64,000 nt of DNA from an uncultured Fibrobacter sp. (GTDB lineage Bacteria; Fibrobacterota; Fibrobacteria; Fibrobacterales; Fibrobacteraceae). Positions 1 through 7,655 of this stretch are shown in pieces. Location of the stretch: contig CAKUWY010000005.1 in assembly GCA_934699585.1 (NCBI GenBank), positions 62,001-126,000 of the forward strand, in the 5' to 3' direction. Below the pieces are notes generated by a model. It had not been told where the DNA came from, did no database searches, and worked only from the letters and a program-made list of their open reading frames with translations. Every line of letters begins with the position of its first letter. The first letter of the stretch is position 1. Position numbers and translations under genes: made by a program.

Positions 1-777
1 GCGCAGAAAGAGAATAACGTCATCGGCATCAACCTGGCCAAGAACTTCGGGCAGCATTCCGCCCTGATGGCGGGCTACGGCAAGTGTTCCGGCGAATACG
101 TGGTGTCACTGGACGACGACGGCCAGGCCCCGCTGGATTCCCTGAACGACCTGATTACCAAGCTGGAAGAAGGCTACGACGTGGTGTACGCCTACTACCG
201 CGAAGTCAAGCAGAACCTGTTCCGCCGTTTCGGTTCGTGGATGGCGGGCAAGATGGGCGAGATGATGCTGGAGCCGCCGAAAGATTTCAAGGGGAGCAGC
301 TTTTACGTGGCCCGCGGGTTCGTGATTCGCGAGATGTGCAAATACAACAACCCCTACCCGTATCTGGTAGGGCTGGTGCTGCGCGTCACCCGCAAGATCG
401 CCTGGGTGGAGACCAACCACCGCTCCCGCCTGGAGGGCACTTCGGGCTATTCCTTCGCGCGGCTGCTGGGCCTTTGGCTCAACGGCTTCACGGCATTCTC
501 CGTCAAGCCGCTACGCGCAAGCACGATCCTCGGGTTCTTCTTCGCGTTCCTGGGTTTCGCGTTCTCGATTTTCGTGATTGTCCGCAGGCTACTGGGCATC
601 ACCACGGTAGATGGCTGGAGCACCATCATCGCGCTCATCCTGATTATCGGCGGGTGCATCCTGATGATGCTTGGCCTTATCGGCGAATACATCGGCCGCA
701 TCTATATATGCATAAACGACTCGCCGCAGTACGTGATCAAGCAGGTCACGGGCAGCCGCAGCGATTCACAGGCATAA
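1..777 (+). CDS. GT2 family glycosyltransferase, GtrB/ArnC-like (5' truncated)
   Basis: The reading frame is open from base 1, so the N-terminal part of the catalytic domain lies outside the window. The visible part begins with the NFGQHSALMAG segment and continues to LDDDGQAP, the DXD-like nucleotide-sugar site of polyprenyl-phosphate glycosyltransferases (GtrB, ArnC, DPM1 type). Two hydrophobic segments near the C-terminus (about 45 and 75 codons from the end) match the membrane anchors of this family. Such enzymes load a sugar onto undecaprenyl phosphate at the inner membrane for envelope modification. The WecE-type amino-sugar transaminase at 2330-3463 fits a surface-polysaccharide setting. 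The sugar cannot be told from the sequence. Confidence 0.85.
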   Translation, partial: AQKENNVIGINLAKNFGQHSALMAGYGKCSGEYVVSLDDDGQAPLDSLNDLITKLEEGYDVVYAYYREVKQNLFRRFGSWMAGKMGEMMLEPPKDFKGSSFYVARGFVIREMCKYNNPYPYLVGLVLRVTRKIAWVETNHRSRLEGTSGYSFARLLGLWLNGFTAFSVKPLRASTILGFFFAFLGFAFSIFVIVRRLLGITTVDGWSTIIALILIIGGCILMMLGLIGEYIGRIYICINDSPQYVIKQVTGSRSDSQA

Positions 778-832
778 TCTACAAGCACAACCCGTAGGCG
801 CGGGCTTTAACTATACCGAATTCAGTGCAGAT

Positions 833-865
833 GTCAAGGGGTCAAACTCGGCCCCTTTGACTTTT
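833..865 (+). terminator. Probable intrinsic terminator after the glycosyltransferase
   Basis: GTCAAGGGG (833-841) pairs with CCCCTTTGAC (852-861) with one bulged T, around a 10-nt loop, and is followed by TTTTA. It lies about 55 nt after the glycosyltransferase stop and before the HigBA operator. Confidence 0.6.
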
Positions 866-931
866 ACCATTTGCAGTCAATCTTTTTCAAGAATTCCTTG
901 TCAGCATCCCTATCGTTTATTTTCAAAAAAA

Positions 932-983
932 TACTGCACCTATTGCATTATTTAAAATTTTAATGTATATTATAGGTGCAGTA
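932..983 (+). promoter_or_regulatory. higBA promoter with perfect 12-bp inverted-repeat operator
   Basis: TACTGCACCTAT (932-943) and ATAGGTGCAGTA (972-983) are exact reverse complements separated by 28 bp. Between and overlapping them is a sigma70-like promoter: TTGCAT (943-948), 17 bp, TATATT (966-971). The toxin start codon is at 1000. Two half-sites bracketing -35 and -10 is the classical layout for autorepression by an XRE antitoxin, here presumably the protein at 1332-2327. The repeat is seen directly; binding is inferred. Confidence 0.75.
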
Positions 984-999
984 AAATAACGAGGCAGGA

Positions 1000-1323
1000 A
1001 TGAACATTCTTTTTGAAGACAAGAATCTGAAGAAATGCGCTACTGACAAGGCGTATGCGCAGAAAACGCTTGGACAACGGCGCGCCCAACGTTACGTTGA
1101 TCGGCTAGCTCAAATTAGTGATGCCGCTAATTTTGAAGCCTTGCGGGGGTTACCGGGGCATTATCACGATTTGGTAGGGAATCGTGCGGGCCAATGGGCT
1201 TGTGACTTGGATCAGCCGTACAGGTTGATATTCAAGAGCACAAACGAGGGGCCGGTTGCACAAATTGTGTGGGCGAACGAACGCATTGCAAAAATGCTTG
1301 AAATTGTGGATTATCACGGATAG
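1000..1323 (+). CDS. higB: HigB-type toxin (RelE superfamily mRNA interferase)
   Basis: This 107-aa protein has the compact RelE/HigB layout: a basic helical N-terminus (KNLKKCATDKAYAQKTLGQ), the GLPGHYHDLVGNRAGQWACDL core, the RLIF strand and a final IVWANERIAKMLEIVDYHG strand. HigB proteins cleave mRNA on the ribosome. The gene is first in its operon, with the antitoxin second (8-nt gap), which is the reversed order typical of higBA. The perfect operator at 932-983 lies just upstream. Family assignment is confident; activity is not tested. Confidence 0.85.
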   Translation: MNILFEDKNLKKCATDKAYAQKTLGQRRAQRYVDRLAQISDAANFEALRGLPGHYHDLVGNRAGQWACDLDQPYRLIFKSTNEGPVAQIVWANERIAKMLEIVDYHG

Positions 1324-1331
1324 GTAGCTGT

Positions 1332-2327
1332 ATGAACGGAAACAAAATTGAATTGTGGCATGTTCCTTCCCCAGGAAGTGAATTGGCCGAAAAACTTGAA
1401 GAAATGGGCCTTGATGCGAATGACCTGGCCGCTCGCATGGGCTATACGCCCAAGGCGGTGAACGATATTTTGCAAGGCTACTGCCGTATTACGCCGGAAG
1501 TTGCGATAATGCTAGAGATGATTACGGAAATTCCGGCGATTTACTGGCTACGTCGTCAGATGTCATACGATGAATTCCTCGCCCGCGAGCGCATCAAGGC
1601 TTCGCTGACGGATCAGTCCCTTTGGAAAAAATCCTTCCCCGAAGAGGTTAACGTTCGCGAATGGGTGCGACAAACGAAGGATGACGAAAAATCTTTGATG
1701 CCGCTCCTCAAGTTCTTCGCCGTAGCCTCCCCCAAGGCGTGGGACAGTTACTATAAGGATGCTAAGCTTAAGGTGGCTTTCCGTATCTCGCTGGCCGATG
1801 TCAAAGACCCGTATGCCACATCGGCATGGATTCGCCGGGGCGAAATTCTTGCGGACCGAGACCCGATGGAAAAGCAGGAACAGATTCCGGTGCGCAAGCG
1901 CCTAAAAGCTGCTCTCCCCGAAATCATTGCGTTTGCGGCGGCCAACAAGGTGCGCCCGAAGGGCAAAAAACGCATTACCTACTGGACCCCAGAGGCGGAG
2001 GTTGTTGACGATTGCATGACGGGCCTGCAGGAACTGTGCCGCAAAATCGGGATTCGTGTGCTTTTCGTACAAAATTTCAAGTGTGCGCCGATTCACGGCA
2101 TGTACCGCTGGTACAAAGACGTTCCGCTAATCCAGTTGCATGACCGCTTCGAGAAGCGGGCCGCCATGTGGTTCACATTCTTCCACGAGCTGGCCCATGT
2201 GCTGTACCACGGCAAAAAGGGAATCTGCCTGCAGAACATCGAAATCACCCACAACTACCCCGAAAAAGAAGACGAAGCCAACGCCTTCGCGCAGAAGTGC
2301 ATGATAGAAGCCGGATTCAAGATGTAG
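1332..2327 (+). CDS. higA: HigA-type XRE antitoxin fused to an ImmA/IrrE metallopeptidase
   Basis: A 331-aa protein with two parts. Residues about 12-75 are an XRE helix-turn-helix of the HigA/VapI type (ELAEKLEEMGLDANDLAARMG, then TPKAVNDILQG). The C-terminal half is an ImmA/IrrE (DUF955, M78) peptidase with HELAH at residues 285-289 and a downstream EDEANAFA that supplies the third zinc ligand. The family can act as antitoxin and DNA-binding autorepressor, and ImmA-type domains cleave regulators, often the partner repressor in phage and ICE control. The fusion suggests antitoxin loss may be self-catalysed or signal-driven; that is inference. It is convergent with wecE, with 2 nt between the stops. 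Confidence 0.85.
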   Translation: MNGNKIELWHVPSPGSELAEKLEEMGLDANDLAARMGYTPKAVNDILQGYCRITPEVAIMLEMITEIPAIYWLRRQMSYDEFLARERIKASLTDQSLWKKSFPEEVNVREWVRQTKDDEKSLMPLLKFFAVASPKAWDSYYKDAKLKVAFRISLADVKDPYATSAWIRRGEILADRDPMEKQEQIPVRKRLKAALPEIIAFAAANKVRPKGKKRITYWTPEAEVVDDCMTGLQELCRKIGIRVLFVQNFKCAPIHGMYRWYKDVPLIQLHDRFEKRAAMWFTFFHELAHVLYHGKKGICLQNIEITHNYPEKEDEANAFAQKCMIEAGFKM

Positions 2328-2329
2328 CC

Positions 2330-3463
2330 CTATTTCCCGAAGAATTCCTTCACCTTGTTGCAGACAAATTCCAGGTCGGCGGGTTTCAGCCCGTAGAACA
2401 TGGGCAGTCGCAACAGGCGGTCACTTTCCTTGGTGGTGTAGCGGTCTTCACCGTCGAAACGGCCGAAGCGCTTGCCTGCCGGAGCGGTGTGGAGCGGCAC
2501 GTAGTGGAACACCGCCAAAATATCGTTCTTGACCAGGTGGGCAATGAGGGCGGTGCGGGTCTTTAAATCCGCCACCTTCAAATAGAACATGTGGGCGTTG
2601 TGGGAGCATTCCGCCGGAATGTACGGGAGCTGCAGGTCGCCAGCGTCGGCCAGGCACTGCAGACGTTCGCGGTAGGCATTCCAGCTGGCCATGCGGTTGT
2701 CGAAAATCTTCTGGGCGTTCTCCAGTTCGGCGTAAAGGTAGGCGGCGTTCAGTTCGCTGGGCAGGTAGCTGGAGCCCAGTTCCACCCATGTGTACTTGTC
2801 CACCTCGCCCCGGTGGAACTGCACGCGGTTGGTGCCCTTCTCGCGGATGATTTCGGCGTGGTCAGAATACTTCTTGTCGGCAATGAGGATGGCGCCACCC
2901 TCCCCCATGCTGTAGTTCTTGGTCTCGTGAAAACTGTAGCAGCCGAAATCGCCCAGAGCGCCAAGCGAACGACCCTTGTAAGTGGACATCATTCCCTGGG
3001 CGGCATCTTCGATGACGAACAGGTTGTGTTTTTGGGCGATGGCGTTGATGGTATCCATCTCGCAGGCCACACCGGCGTAATGCACCGGCACGATGGCGCG
3101 GGTCTTTTCGGTAATGGCTGTCTCGATGAGCTTTTCGTCGATGTTCATGGTGTCGGGCCGGATATCCACGAACACGCACTTGGCCCCACGCATGGCGAAG
3201 GCGTCGGCGGTACTCACAAAAGTGAACGAGGGCATAATCACCTCGTCGCCGGGCTTGATTCCGCAAATGAGGGCGGACATCTCTAGCGCGTGGGTGCAGC
3301 TGGTGGTCAAAAGCGCACGGGCCACCCCCGTCTTTTGCTGCAGCCAGGCGTGGCATTTCTGGTTGAACTGGCCGTCGCCGCAAATGCGGCCACTTTCTAC
3401 GGCGGCCCGCACGTAGTCAAATTCGCTGCCCACAAAGGGGGGCTTGTTGAAAGGAATCTTCAT
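2330..3463 (-). CDS. wecE: dTDP-4-amino-4,6-dideoxygalactose transaminase (WecE/RffA)
   Basis: A 377-aa PLP enzyme of the DegT/DnrJ/EryC1/StrS family. It matches E. coli WecE closely along its whole length: IPFNKPPFVGSEFDYV at the N-terminus, PGDEVIMPSFTFVSTA, VEDAAQG-like EDAAQG, SFHETKNY with the Schiff-base lysine at about K182, and EDRYTTKESDRLLRLP near the C-terminus. WecE transaminates dTDP-4-keto-6-deoxyglucose with glutamate to give dTDP-Fuc4N precursors for surface polysaccharides. Start at 3463. It stands alone here, so the rest of the pathway must lie elsewhere. Confidence 0.9.
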   Translation of the reverse strand: MKIPFNKPPFVGSEFDYVRAAVESGRICGDGQFNQKCHAWLQQKTGVARALLTTSCTHALEMSALICGIKPGDEVIMPSFTFVSTADAFAMRGAKCVFVDIRPDTMNIDEKLIETAITEKTRAIVPVHYAGVACEMDTINAIAQKHNLFVIEDAAQGMMSTYKGRSLGALGDFGCYSFHETKNYSMGEGGAILIADKKYSDHAEIIREKGTNRVQFHRGEVDKYTWVELGSSYLPSELNAAYLYAELENAQKIFDNRMASWNAYRERLQCLADAGDLQLPYIPAECSHNAHMFYLKVADLKTRTALIAHLVKNDILAVFHYVPLHTAPAGKRFGRFDGEDRYTTKESDRLLRLPMFYGLKPADLEFVCNKVKEFFGK

Positions 3464-3596
3464 ATAACGCCAAAAACTCGTTTGTTTTATCGAACTTAAT
3501 ATAGTTTTTATCGTGTCACGGGGCGCATTTCAACCCAATTTTTTTATAAAAGTTTATTTTTAACAGGTAATCGCCCTTATGGGAACGGAGGATTTT

Positions 3597-4520
3597 ATGA
3601 ACCTGAGGTTGGATAGTTTCATTACAAAGTTCAGCGGTTTCGCTGTCGCTGTTACCGCCATTGCCCTGTGCGCCTGCGGCAACCAGGAACCAGCCCAAAA
3701 CAAAACGCCCGCCAAAACCGGGGAACAGGCTGCCGAACAAGCCGCAGAACAGCCAGCGACCTCCAAGTCCCTGGTGGTGTTCTACTCCCAGACAGGCTCC
3801 ACCAAGAAGGTGGCCGATGTTTTCCAGAAGGCCCGGAACGCCGACGTCTTTGAAATCAAGACCGCCACCCCCTACCCCTCTACCTACGACAGCACCGTCG
3901 CCACCGTACGGGTCCAGCGGGAATCCAAGCAGTGGCCCGCCCTCACAAACCCCAAGGCCGACCTGGCCAACTATGACACCGTCTTCTTGGGCTATCCCAT
4001 CATGTTCGGCACCTTCGCGCCCCCCATCTATAGCTTCTTGGATTCCAACGACCTGAGCGGTAAGGTGGTGGTGCCCTTCTGCACCTACGGTAGCGGCGGC
4101 CGCAAGGCCAGCGCCGCCGAACTCAAGACCCTGGAACCGAACGCAATCGTCACCCTGGCCTACGGGATTTCAAACAAGCGAATCAGCGCCGAAGGTGCGG
4201 ATTCCGTCGTGTCCGCCGAAGTGGAGGCCTTCTTTGCCAACCTTGCAGAAGGCAAGACCGAAGAGATGCTCATGGGCGGCTATTCGGAACAGCGCCCGCT
4301 TACGGCCGAAGATTCCGCCGTGTTTGCCGCCGCCACCAAGGACTACGGCTACCTGAGCCTTAGGCCCCTGAGTGTCTCCACCCAGGTGGTGGCGGGTACC
4401 AACTTCTTGTTCACCTGCGAGATGAAGGCCTTCGGTGGACCGGCAGCCCAGACCAACGTGAAAATTTTCAGGCCTTTGCCGGGCCGTGGCGAGCCGGAAC
4501 TCATCGTGGTGGAGAAATAA
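3597..4520 (+). CDS. Flavodoxin-domain lipoprotein
   Basis: The start is placed at 3597 rather than at the ATG at 3579, because ACGGAGGA sits at the right distance before 3597 and lies inside the longer reading. The 307-aa product opens with a signal peptide and a lipobox, ALCACG, so it should be lipid-anchored. After an Ala/Gln/Pro linker comes a flavodoxin fold: SLVVFYSQTGSTKKVADVF (FMN phosphate loop), YDTVFLGYPIMFG (second FMN loop) and CTYGSGG. The last 80 or so residues form an extra domain without an assignment. Flavodoxins are normally cytoplasmic, so an exported lipidated one suggests envelope electron transfer. It is probably independent of GH44, which has its own strong RBS. Confidence 0.75.
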   Translation: MNLRLDSFITKFSGFAVAVTAIALCACGNQEPAQNKTPAKTGEQAAEQAAEQPATSKSLVVFYSQTGSTKKVADVFQKARNADVFEIKTATPYPSTYDSTVATVRVQRESKQWPALTNPKADLANYDTVFLGYPIMFGTFAPPIYSFLDSNDLSGKVVVPFCTYGSGGRKASAAELKTLEPNAIVTLAYGISNKRISAEGADSVVSAEVEAFFANLAEGKTEEMLMGGYSEQRPLTAEDSAVFAAATKDYGYLSLRPLSVSTQVVAGTNFLFTCEMKAFGGPAAQTNVKIFRPLPGRGEPELIVVEK

Positions 4521-4552
4521 AGTACTAGATTCCAAAGAAATGGGAGGTGCAT

Positions 4553-6469
4553 ATGGATACAGTTAAAACACTGAAGTTTTCGGGCGTCCTCGCGGCAATA
4601 ATTACCGCAGGGATTTCTGCGACAGCAGCCAGTGCCGCCATCAATGTAACGGTCAATGCCGACGCCGGCATCAAGAAGATTTCCCCCTACCTGTACGGAC
4701 GGAACATCGACAAAATTAGCGACACCAGTGTCGAGAGCGATACCGCCGAGACCAACTTCATAAACAAGGTGCTGGAATCGGGCATCCACATGATACGCGC
4801 CAACAACGGCAACAACGCCACCCGCTACAACTGGCGTCGCAAAATGACGGTTCACCCCGACTGGTTCAACAACGTTTACGCCCACGACTGGGACATTACC
4901 GCAAAAAAGATTCTTGACAAGATGCCTGGAGTGGACGCCCTGTACGGGTTCCAGCTCACGGGCTATGCGGCAAGCAGCACCGACTACAATTTCCCGGACT
5001 GGAACTGGAAACAGGAACACGGTTCGTATCCGTCACGGACATTCGACCTTGCGGGCGGTGGCGAAGTATCCGACGATGGAAAAACGCAAACTAAAGCGGG
5101 CGACGCCTCGCTCTACAACATGAAATGGCCCGCCGATTCCACTGTCGCAATTATTCCCCATTGGAAAGACGAACTGAAGTACGACATGAGCCGCTTTAGG
5201 TACTGGAGCATGGACAACGAGATGGAAATCTGGCGGGGCACCCATAATGACCTGGACCTGCCCGTGACCGGAGATTTCCTCGTTGAACGCTACATCGACG
5301 TGGCCAAGAAGGCCCGCGCCGCCTGGGGCGACATCAAGCTCACAGGCCCTGTGGTCGCCAACGAATGGCAATGGTGCAACATCGGTGCCTACAATGACGA
5401 AAGCAGGCCCAAGATTGACGGCAAGGAATATTGCTGGCTTGAATTCTTTATCAAGAAAGTCGCCGAGGCACAAAAAGCGAGCGGCAACCGCCTTTTGGAT
5501 GTATTCGACATCCACTGGTACCCCACCGAAAAAGACTACGAAAGCCGTGTCAACTGGCACCGCGTGCTGTTCGACACCACCTACTACTACATGGGCGGAA
5601 ACGGCGTACGCTGTGCCTCTGGGACCTGCGACTGGAGCGACAAGGAGAAAGGCTACAAGTCCTACATCTTTGTGCGCATCAACCAGTGGCTCGAAAAGTA
5701 CTTCGGTAAAGATCACGGTATCACGCTCGCCATTACCGAAACCGACCTGAACGATTCCGACCCCATGGTGACAGCCCTGACCTACGCGTCATTCCTTGGC
5801 ACCATGCAAGATAACGGCGTCGAGATATTCACTCCCTGGACCTGGGGCGACGGCATGTTCGAAACGGTCCACCTGTTCAGCCGCTACGGCCACGAGAACC
5901 GCGTGCAGTCCACATCCAGCAACGACTCCCTGGTATCCGCCTACAGTTCCATCAGCAACAAGGGCGATTCCCTCACGGTGATTTTCGTGAACAGGAGTCA
6001 AAATGCAACACAAGACGTAAATCTGACCCTCGGCAGCTTTGAAGCGGCTGACGGTTCCGTGGAGACACTCACTCTTTCGGGAATCACTGGAGAGACCTTT
6101 GTTTCTCACACCAACAACGCCCTGAAAAAAGGAACGGCGCAGGTAGCAAGCAAAAAAGTTTCCTTGACGCTCCCCGCCAAGTCCATCACCGCGGTCCTGT
6201 TCACCACAAAGAACCCAACGGTCATCGATGCTATCGCGCCCGTAGCGGCAAGGTCCAATTACAGCCTTACTCTGCAAGGTCGGGAGATTCTCGTGTCGGG
6301 AATCCAGCAAAACAGCCGCTACGCCCTGACGAATACCTTGGGCCAAGTTATCCGCAGCGGCCTGTGGAACGGTGCTGCCGAAGCGACGCTGAAGCTTAGC
6401 GTGCCTGCTACGGGCCGATACATTCTGCAAGTCAGCGGCAAGAGCCAGACGATTGTGGTGAATAAATAA
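4553..6469 (+). CDS. Glycoside hydrolase family 44 endoglucanase with type IX-like C-terminal sorting domain
   Basis: The start is ATG 4553 with GGGAGG at 4542-4547; the GTG at 4547 falls inside the RBS. The 638-aa protein has a signal peptide ending near TAASA, then a GH44 TIM barrel beginning ISPYLYGRNIDK. Family-typical catalytic residues are visible: the acid/base Glu in RYWSMDNEMEIW (about E223) and the nucleophile Glu in LAITETDLN (about E396), with DVFDIHWYP between them. GH44 enzymes cleave cellulose, xyloglucan and mixed-linkage glucans. A beta-sandwich follows, and the last 65 residues (YALTNTLGQVIRSG to the GRYILQVSGKSQTIVVNK end) resemble a type A sorting domain of type IX secretion. 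No carbohydrate-binding module is evident. Confidence 0.88.
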   Translation: MDTVKTLKFSGVLAAIITAGISATAASAAINVTVNADAGIKKISPYLYGRNIDKISDTSVESDTAETNFINKVLESGIHMIRANNGNNATRYNWRRKMTVHPDWFNNVYAHDWDITAKKILDKMPGVDALYGFQLTGYAASSTDYNFPDWNWKQEHGSYPSRTFDLAGGGEVSDDGKTQTKAGDASLYNMKWPADSTVAIIPHWKDELKYDMSRFRYWSMDNEMEIWRGTHNDLDLPVTGDFLVERYIDVAKKARAAWGDIKLTGPVVANEWQWCNIGAYNDESRPKIDGKEYCWLEFFIKKVAEAQKASGNRLLDVFDIHWYPTEKDYESRVNWHRVLFDTTYYYMGGNGVRCASGTCDWSDKEKGYKSYIFVRINQWLEKYFGKDHGITLAITETDLNDSDPMVTALTYASFLGTMQDNGVEIFTPWTWGDGMFETVHLFSRYGHENRVQSTSSNDSLVSAYSSISNKGDSLTVIFVNRSQNATQDVNLTLGSFEAADGSVETLTLSGITGETFVSHTNNALKKGTAQVASKKVSLTLPAKSITAVLFTTKNPTVIDAIAPVAARSNYSLTLQGREILVSGIQQNSRYALTNTLGQVIRSGLWNGAAEATLKLSVPATGRYILQVSGKSQTIVVNK

Positions 6470-6472
6470 AAG

Positions 6473-6527
6473 ATCCTCGCCTGCGCGAGGATGACGTAAC
6501 TCTTGTCATGCCCGCGAAGGCGGGCAT
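6473..6527. terminator. Two REP-like hairpins between convergent genes
   Basis: ATCCTCGC/GCGAGGAT (6473-6480 with 6485-6492) and ATGCCCGC/GCGGGCAT (6508-6515 with 6520-6527) are perfect 8-bp stems with 4-nt loops. They fill the gap between the GH44 and cysK stops and probably terminate from both sides. Both belong to the GTCAT...ATGAC palindrome type that recurs through the window. Confidence 0.55.
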
Positions 6528-6542
6528 CTACTAGAGGAATTT

Positions 6543-7469
6543 TTATTCTGCGAACAGAGCGGTAGACAGGTAGCGGTCGCCGGTATCCGGGAGCAGGGCC
6601 ACGATGGTCTTGCCCTTGTTTTCGGGGCGCTTGGCCAGTTCCTTGGCGGCCCAGAGGGCCGCTCCAGAAGAAATGCCCACCAGCACGCCTTCTTTCTTGC
6701 CGATTTCGCGGCCAGCTTCAAAAGCGGCTTCGTTTTCGACAGCGATGACTTCGTCGTAAATCTTGGTGTTCAGGGTGTCGGGAACAAATCCTGCACCGAT
6801 TCCCTGAATCTTGTGGGCGCCGGCGGTACCCTTGCTGAGCACCGGAGAACTTGCAGGCTCCACGGCCACAATCTTCACATTCGGATTCTTGCTCTTGAGG
6901 AATTCACCAACACCGGAAACCGTACCGCCGGTGCCGACACCCGCCACAAAGATGTCCACCTTGCCGTCGGTATCTTCCCAGATTTCGGGACCGGTGGTAG
7001 CCTTGTGGGCGGCCGGGTTTGCCGGGTTCACGAACTGTCCCGGAATAAAGCTGTTGGGGATTTCCTTAGCCAGTTCTTCGGCCTTGGCGATAGCGCCCTT
7101 CATGCCCTTGGCTCCTTCGGTGAGCACCAGCTCGGCGCCATAAGCCTTCATGATCTGGCGGCGTTCTACACTCATGGTTTCGGGCATCACGATGATGATG
7201 CGGTACCCGCGGGCGGCGGCCACAGAGGCAAGACCGATACCGGTGTTACCCGAGGTGGGCTCGATAATCACGGAACCGGCCTTGAGCTTGCCGCTCTTTT
7301 CGGCGTCGTCCAGCATGGCCTTGGCCACGCGGTCCTTCACGGAACCGGCGGGGTTGAAGTATTCCAGCTTGGCGAGAATCTTGGCACCGAGGCCTTCCTC
7401 GATGTGAGTGAGTTCCAGAAGCGGGGTGTGACCAATGAGCTGGTCGGCAGAGGTATAGATTTTAGACAT
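6543..7469 (-). CDS. cysK: Cysteine synthase A (O-acetylserine sulfhydrylase)
   Basis: A 308-aa fold-type II PLP enzyme of normal CysK length. NPAGSVKDRVA holds the PLP lysine (K45), TSGNTGIGLA is the substrate loop and GVGTGGTVSG the phosphate-binding loop. It makes cysteine from O-acetylserine and sulfide in the cytoplasm. metY, the sulfhydrylase for the homocysteine branch, is the next gene upstream on the same strand, so the two sulfide-fixing steps sit side by side. The 186-nt gap between them argues for a separate promoter. Confidence 0.95.
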   Translation of the reverse strand: MSKIYTSADQLIGHTPLLELTHIEEGLGAKILAKLEYFNPAGSVKDRVAKAMLDDAEKSGKLKAGSVIIEPTSGNTGIGLASVAAARGYRIIIVMPETMSVERRQIMKAYGAELVLTEGAKGMKGAIAKAEELAKEIPNSFIPGQFVNPANPAAHKATTGPEIWEDTDGKVDIFVAGVGTGGTVSGVGEFLKSKNPNVKIVAVEPASSPVLSKGTAGAHKIQGIGAGFVPDTLNTKIYDEVIAVENEAAFEAGREIGKKEGVLVGISSGAALWAAKELAKRPENKGKTIVALLPDTGDRYLSTALFAE

Positions 7470-7655
7470 GGTTTGAAGTCCTTTAGAGGTTGTGAGGTCG
7501 GCGCAATGCGCCTTTGAGGTTAAGAGGTTATTTTTTTAGTGAAATATAGGATAAAGCATGTGGCAGGTTCCTTCAAAGCTCGCACCTCAAAGGGAGCCCA
7601 AAGCCCTGAGCGTGAGGCCAAACGATAGGGCGACCGCGCTCATGCCTCATACCTG
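7470..7655. other. Gap between cysK and metY with low-complexity tgaggt repeats
   Basis: This 186-nt stretch holds tgaggt-rich low-complexity sequence, a GGCGC-AAT-GCGCC hairpin near 7499-7511, and a segment (about 7583-7625: cacctcaaagggagccc, later gatagggcgaccg) that is repeated in degenerate form near 10675-10715. No gene or recognised riboswitch was seen. Confidence 0.5.
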
